NCBI GenBank assembly: GCA_001464955.1
Contig: LNEM01000003.1
Location: 1-64,000 of the forward strand
DNA from: Rhizobiales bacterium Ga0077537
GTDB taxonomy: Bacteria > Pseudomonadota > Alphaproteobacteria > Rhizobiales > Hyphomicrobiaceae
Direction of reading: 5' to 3'
Length of the DNA stretch: 64,000 nucleotides
Shown here: piece by piece, positions 61,311 through 64,000 of the stretch
Numbering within the stretch: the first letter of the stretch is position 1
How the letters are laid out: each line of letters opens with the position of its first letter
Made by a program: the position numbers and the translations under genes
The notes under the pieces: generated by a model
The model's input: only the letters and a program-made list of their open reading frames with translations
What the model was told of the DNA's origin: nothing
Databases searched by the model: none

Positions 61311-63085
61311 TAGACCAGCATCTTGCCTTCCTTGCCAATGGCCTTGCCGACTTCGTCGTCGGTGACATTGTCACCCATCAGCATTTCGTTGTGGGCCTTA
61401 CCGGACGGGATCATCGGGAAGCAGTTGGCGAGGTTCGCGACGCGGCAATCGAAGAGCACCGGCTTGTCCTTCACGGCCAGCATCTCGGCGATGGCCCCAT
61501 CGAGATCACCGGGGTTTTCGCAGCGCAGGCCGACGCCGCCATAAGCGTCGGCCAGCTTGACGAAATCCGGGAGCGCCTCGGTGTAGCTCTCCGAATACCG
61601 ATTGCCGTGCAGCAACTGCTGCCACTGGCGCACCATGCCCATGTACTGGTTGTTCAGGATCATGACCTTGACCGGCAGCTTGTACTGCACGGCCGTCGAC
61701 ATCTCCTGGATGTTCATGAGGATCGAGGCGTCACCGGAGATGCACGCAACGGTCGCCTTGGGATGGGCCATCTGGACGCCGATCGCCGCCGGCAGGCCAT
61801 AACCCATGGTGCCGAGGCCGCCCGACGTCATCCAGCGGTTGGGTTCGTCGAAATGGAAGAACTGGGCCGCCCACATCTGGTGCTGGCCGACGTCGGTGGT
61901 GATGTAGGTGTCGCGGCCGCGGGTCGCCTCGTAGAGCCGCTGGATCGCCTCCTGCGGCATGATCTTATCGGGGGACTTGCGATACTTGAGACTGTCGCGG
62001 GCGCGCCAGCCGTCGACCTCCTTCCACCATGCCTTCAGGGCGCCCTTGTCCGGCTGACCGGCCTTCGACTTCCAGAGCCGGATCATCTCCTCGAGGGCGT
62101 AGGCGCAATCGCCGACAATCGGGATATCGACCTTGACGTTCTTGTTGATCGACGAGGGATCGATATCGACATGGATCTTCGTGGAACCGGGCGAGAACGC
62201 GTCGATCCGCCCCGTGATACGGTCGTCGAAGCGGGCGCCGATGTTGATCATCACGTCACAGCCGTGCATCGCCATGTTGGCTTCGTAGGTACCGTGCATC
62301 CCGAGCATGCCGAGCCACTGCTTGTCGTTCGCCGGATAGGCGCCGAGCCCCATCAGCGTGGACGTGATCGGGAAACCGGTCATGCGGACCAACTCTTTCA
62401 GGAGCTGACTCGCCTTGGGGCCCGAGTTGATCACGCCGCCACCCGTGTAGAACACCGGCCGGCGTGCCTTCGCCATCACCTCGACGGCGCGTTCAACGGC
62501 GCTGGCATCCGGCTTCAGGCGCGGACGATAGCTCTTGTGGGACAGCGACGCCGTCGACGGACCGACGTAGGTGCCCGTCGCGAACTGGACGTCCTTCGGG
62601 ATGTCGACCACCACTGGGCCCGGCCGGCCGCTTTTTGCGATGTGGAAGGCCTCGTGGAGGATGCGGGCGAGATCGTTGACGTTCTTCACGAGCCAATTGT
62701 GCTTCGTGCATGGCCGGGTGATGCCGACCGTATCGCATTCCTGGAAGGCGTCGTTGCCGATGAGGTGCGTCGGCACCTGGCCGGTCAGGACGACGACGGG
62801 GATCGAATCCATCAGCGCGTCCGCAAGGCCGGTCACCGCGTTCGTGGCGCCCGGTCCCGAGGTGACGAGCACCACACCGACACGGCCGGTCGAACGGGCA
62901 TAGCCCTCGGCTGAGTGCACGGCGCCACCTTCCTGGCGAACGAGGACGTGGCGAACCTTTTCCTGCTGGAAGAGCTCATCGTAGATCGGAAGGACAGCGC
63001 CGCCCGGATAGCCGAACACGACGTCGACGCCCTGATCCGCCAGGGCCTTGATGACGATTTCGGCACCAGTCATCGCGCGCGCCAT
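61310..63085 (-). CDS. ilvB: Acetolactate synthase large subunit
   Basis: This 591-residue thiamine-diphosphate and FAD enzyme condenses two pyruvates, or pyruvate with 2-ketobutyrate, in valine, leucine and isoleucine synthesis. Blocks include VVFGYPGGAVLPIYDEL (about 20-36), SGPGATNAVTGLADA, the FAD-binding MLGMHGTYEAN region, and TPP motif GDASILMNIQE to NNQYMGMVRQWQ. Start choice: ATG 63085 (MARAMTGAEI) has a GGAG nine bases ahead; ATG 63073 (MTGAEI) is an alternative. The gene precedes ilvN by 2.7 kb on the same strand and follows miaA after a 160-base A+T-rich gap. Confidence 0.95.
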   Translation of the reverse strand: MARAMTGAEIVIKALADQGVDVVFGYPGGAVLPIYDELFQQEKVRHVLVRQEGGAVHSAEGYARSTGRVGVVLVTSGPGATNAVTGLADALMDSIPVVVLTGQVPTHLIGNDAFQECDTVGITRPCTKHNWLVKNVNDLARILHEAFHIAKSGRPGPVVVDIPKDVQFATGTYVGPSTASLSHKSYRPRLKPDASAVERAVEVMAKARRPVFYTGGGVINSGPKASQLLKELVRMTGFPITSTLMGLGAYPANDKQWLGMLGMHGTYEANMAMHGCDVMINIGARFDDRITGRIDAFSPGSTKIHVDIDPSSINKNVKVDIPIVGDCAYALEEMIRLWKSKAGQPDKGALKAWWKEVDGWRARDSLKYRKSPDKIMPQEAIQRLYEATRGRDTYITTDVGQHQMWAAQFFHFDEPNRWMTSGGLGTMGYGLPAAIGVQMAHPKATVACISGDASILMNIQEMSTAVQYKLPVKVMILNNQYMGMVRQWQQLLHGNRYSESYTEALPDFVKLADAYGGVGLRCENPGDLDGAIAEMLAVKDKPVLFDCRVANLANCFPMIPSGKAHNEMLMGDNVTDDEVGKAIGKEGKMLV

Positions 63086-63247
63086 GGTTCATGTCTCCAC
63101 TGCTGATCCGGAGGCCCCGCCTCCCCAAGAGGTCTTCATGAGCCCAACGCTGCATCGCGTCAAGGCGATTGGAATATTCAGCTTTATATGTCGCCCAATG
63201 TTAGACTATTGTTGCGTGTGGTTCTTTTCTTTTGTTTCTTTATTTCT
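63086..63247 (-). promoter_or_regulatory. A+T-rich leader and presumed promoter region of ilvB
   Basis: The gap between miaA and ilvB is strikingly A+T-rich at its distal side (63165-63247). On the minus strand it has a purine-rich tract after the miaA stop and CATATAAAG around 63190. A CTTGAC box at 63159-63164 matches the alphaproteobacterial -35 consensus, though no good -10 follows at standard spacing. A GGAGGC-GGG-GCCTCC stem lies near 63110-63125. No Ile/Leu/Val-rich leader peptide is visible. Confidence 0.4.
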
Positions 63248-64000
63248 TTACGCCTTGGTCCAATCGGCCATGCGATGACGGAGCCAGGTTTCCTGGCGCT
63301 TGACGTACTGGCGGGTCGCCAGCTTGGCCGCCATGATCGCGGCGTCGCGCGTGCACGCGCCGTGCAGATAGGCTGCGAACTGCGGGACACCCAAGGCACG
63401 CATGGCCGGGGCATCGGGTGGGAGGGCTAGCTTCAAGAGGTGGCCGACTTCCTCCAAGGCCCCCTGCTCCACCATGGCGTCGAGCCTCTGATCGCAACGG
63501 GCATGGATCTCGGCTCTCGGAGGCTGGACGACGATCCGCTCGGTGTCCGCCGGGTCGAGCAGTGGGCGGCCGGGTTGGCGTTGCCAGTCGGTGAGCGAGC
63601 GGCCTGTCGCCGCCATGACCTCCAGCGCCCGGGTGATGCGCTGGTTATCCGCCGGATCGAGACGAGCCGCCATTTCGGGATCCAGCGCAAGCAATCGCCG
63701 ATGGAGTTCGCCCGGCTCCGCTGCCGCGGCGACAGCGCGCCAGTGGGCCCGGATATCGGCGGGGACCGGAGGAACGGGGGACAAGCCCCCCAGCAGGGCC
63801 GTGAAATAGAGGCCCGTGCCACCGACGATCACCGGACACTGCCCCGCAGCGCGGCACCGTTCGATGGTCGCTGCAATGTCCGTCAGCCATCGGGCGACGG
63901 AGTAGGGCTCAGTGGCCGAAACGTAGCCGTAGAGAGCATGGGGCACGGATTGCATGTCGTCCTGGGACGGGCGGGCGGTCAGGACCGACAGCTCGGCGTA
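63248..64000 (-). CDS. miaA: tRNA dimethylallyltransferase, cut by the window edge
   Basis: The enzyme transfers dimethylallyl to A37 of tRNAs reading UNN codons. The C-terminal 250 codons are present. The frame is open to the window edge, where YAELSVLTARPSQDDM belongs to the conserved start of the MiaA core (the DSRQVY block and Walker A lie outside). VIVGGTGLYFTALLGG, RITRALEVMAATGRSL and RALGVPQ also identify the family. The final WLRHRMADWTKA is usual. The gene precedes ilvB on the same strand, as in relatives. Confidence 0.93.
   Translation of the reverse strand, partial: YAELSVLTARPSQDDMQSVPHALYGYVSATEPYSVARWLTDIAATIERCRAAGQCPVIVGGTGLYFTALLGGLSPVPPVPADIRAHWRAVAAAAEPGELHRRLLALDPEMAARLDPADNQRITRALEVMAATGRSLTDWQRQPGRPLLDPADTERIVVQPPRAEIHARCDQRLDAMVEQGALEEVGHLLKLALPPDAPAMRALGVPQFAAYLHGACTRDAAIMAAKLATRQYVKRQETWLRHRMADWTKA

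Noticed and set aside
63086-63150. A possible 16-codon leader peptide for ilvB attenuation (ATGAAGACC... to TGA)
   Set aside because: It contains a single valine and no run of Ile, Leu or Val codons, so ribosome-stalling control is not supported; the nearby GGAGGC/GCCTCC stem may be fortuitous.

Overview
The window is a G+C-rich alphaproteobacterial chromosome segment. Synteny and gene families fit Hyphomicrobiales (Rhizobiales): a pdhA / lipoyl-PdhB / pdhC / lpdA series, lipA and a ratA-type gene, argH with a divergent TlpA-like gene, lysA next to a TIGR02302 protein, and miaA-ilvB-ilvN. The genus cannot be fixed from the sequence alone.

Left part (1-18.3 kb): one end of a Wzx/Wzy-type exopolysaccharide locus. 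The window opens on the end of an IS3-family element that has cut a probable zinc-ribbon methyltransferase gene after codon 49. Minus-strand genes follow: a GT2 glycosyltransferase, a UDP-sugar epimerase, a 55-codon stump of another GT2, two GT4 glycosyltransferases, an asparagine synthetase, a UDP-glucuronate decarboxylase, a secreted protein, a Wzy/WaaL-like membrane protein and a FecR-like protein. Plus-strand genes then encode a CpsB/YwqE-type phosphatase, a Wza-like export lipoprotein, a Wzc-like tyrosine autokinase, a J-domain protein that overlaps the kinase stop, and a large unknown membrane-anchored protein. The first 2.4 kb is clearly A+T-richer than the rest and looks like an exchanged cassette. 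No flippase or initiating phosphosugar transferase is visible, so the locus probably continues to the left.

Middle part (18.5-34.1 kb): a BenE-type transporter, two unknown integral membrane proteins, an SDR protein lacking the canonical active-site residues, an Hsp70-like ATPase without a substrate-binding domain, the envelope pair alpha-2-macroglobulin/PBP1C, an outer-membrane protein resembling lipid A oxidase, and a LysR regulator.

Right part (34.3-64 kb): mainly housekeeping genes on the minus strand. These are a Gln/Gly-rich TIGR02302 protein, an FMN-dependent glutamate-synthase-like protein, lysA, a GMC oxidoreductase, tRNA-Pro(CGG), an old-yellow-enzyme homologue, the pyruvate dehydrogenase genes interleaved with small unknown genes (one a frameshifted Uma2 nuclease-like gene), an LptM-like lipoprotein, argH, a TlpA-like thioredoxin, a ratA-type gene, a small P-loop kinase, lipA, a GlsB/YeaQ protein, a YHS protein, ilvN, a GST, a plus-strand ygiB/ygiC-like pair, ilvB and a miaA cut by the window edge.

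No CRISPR array, prophage or classical defence island is visible. The most unusual features are the J-domain protein coupled to the BY-kinase, the interrupted pdh and ilvBN gene sets, the paired two-cysteine lipoproteins, and several intergenic hairpins, one of which would mask a ribosome-binding site.
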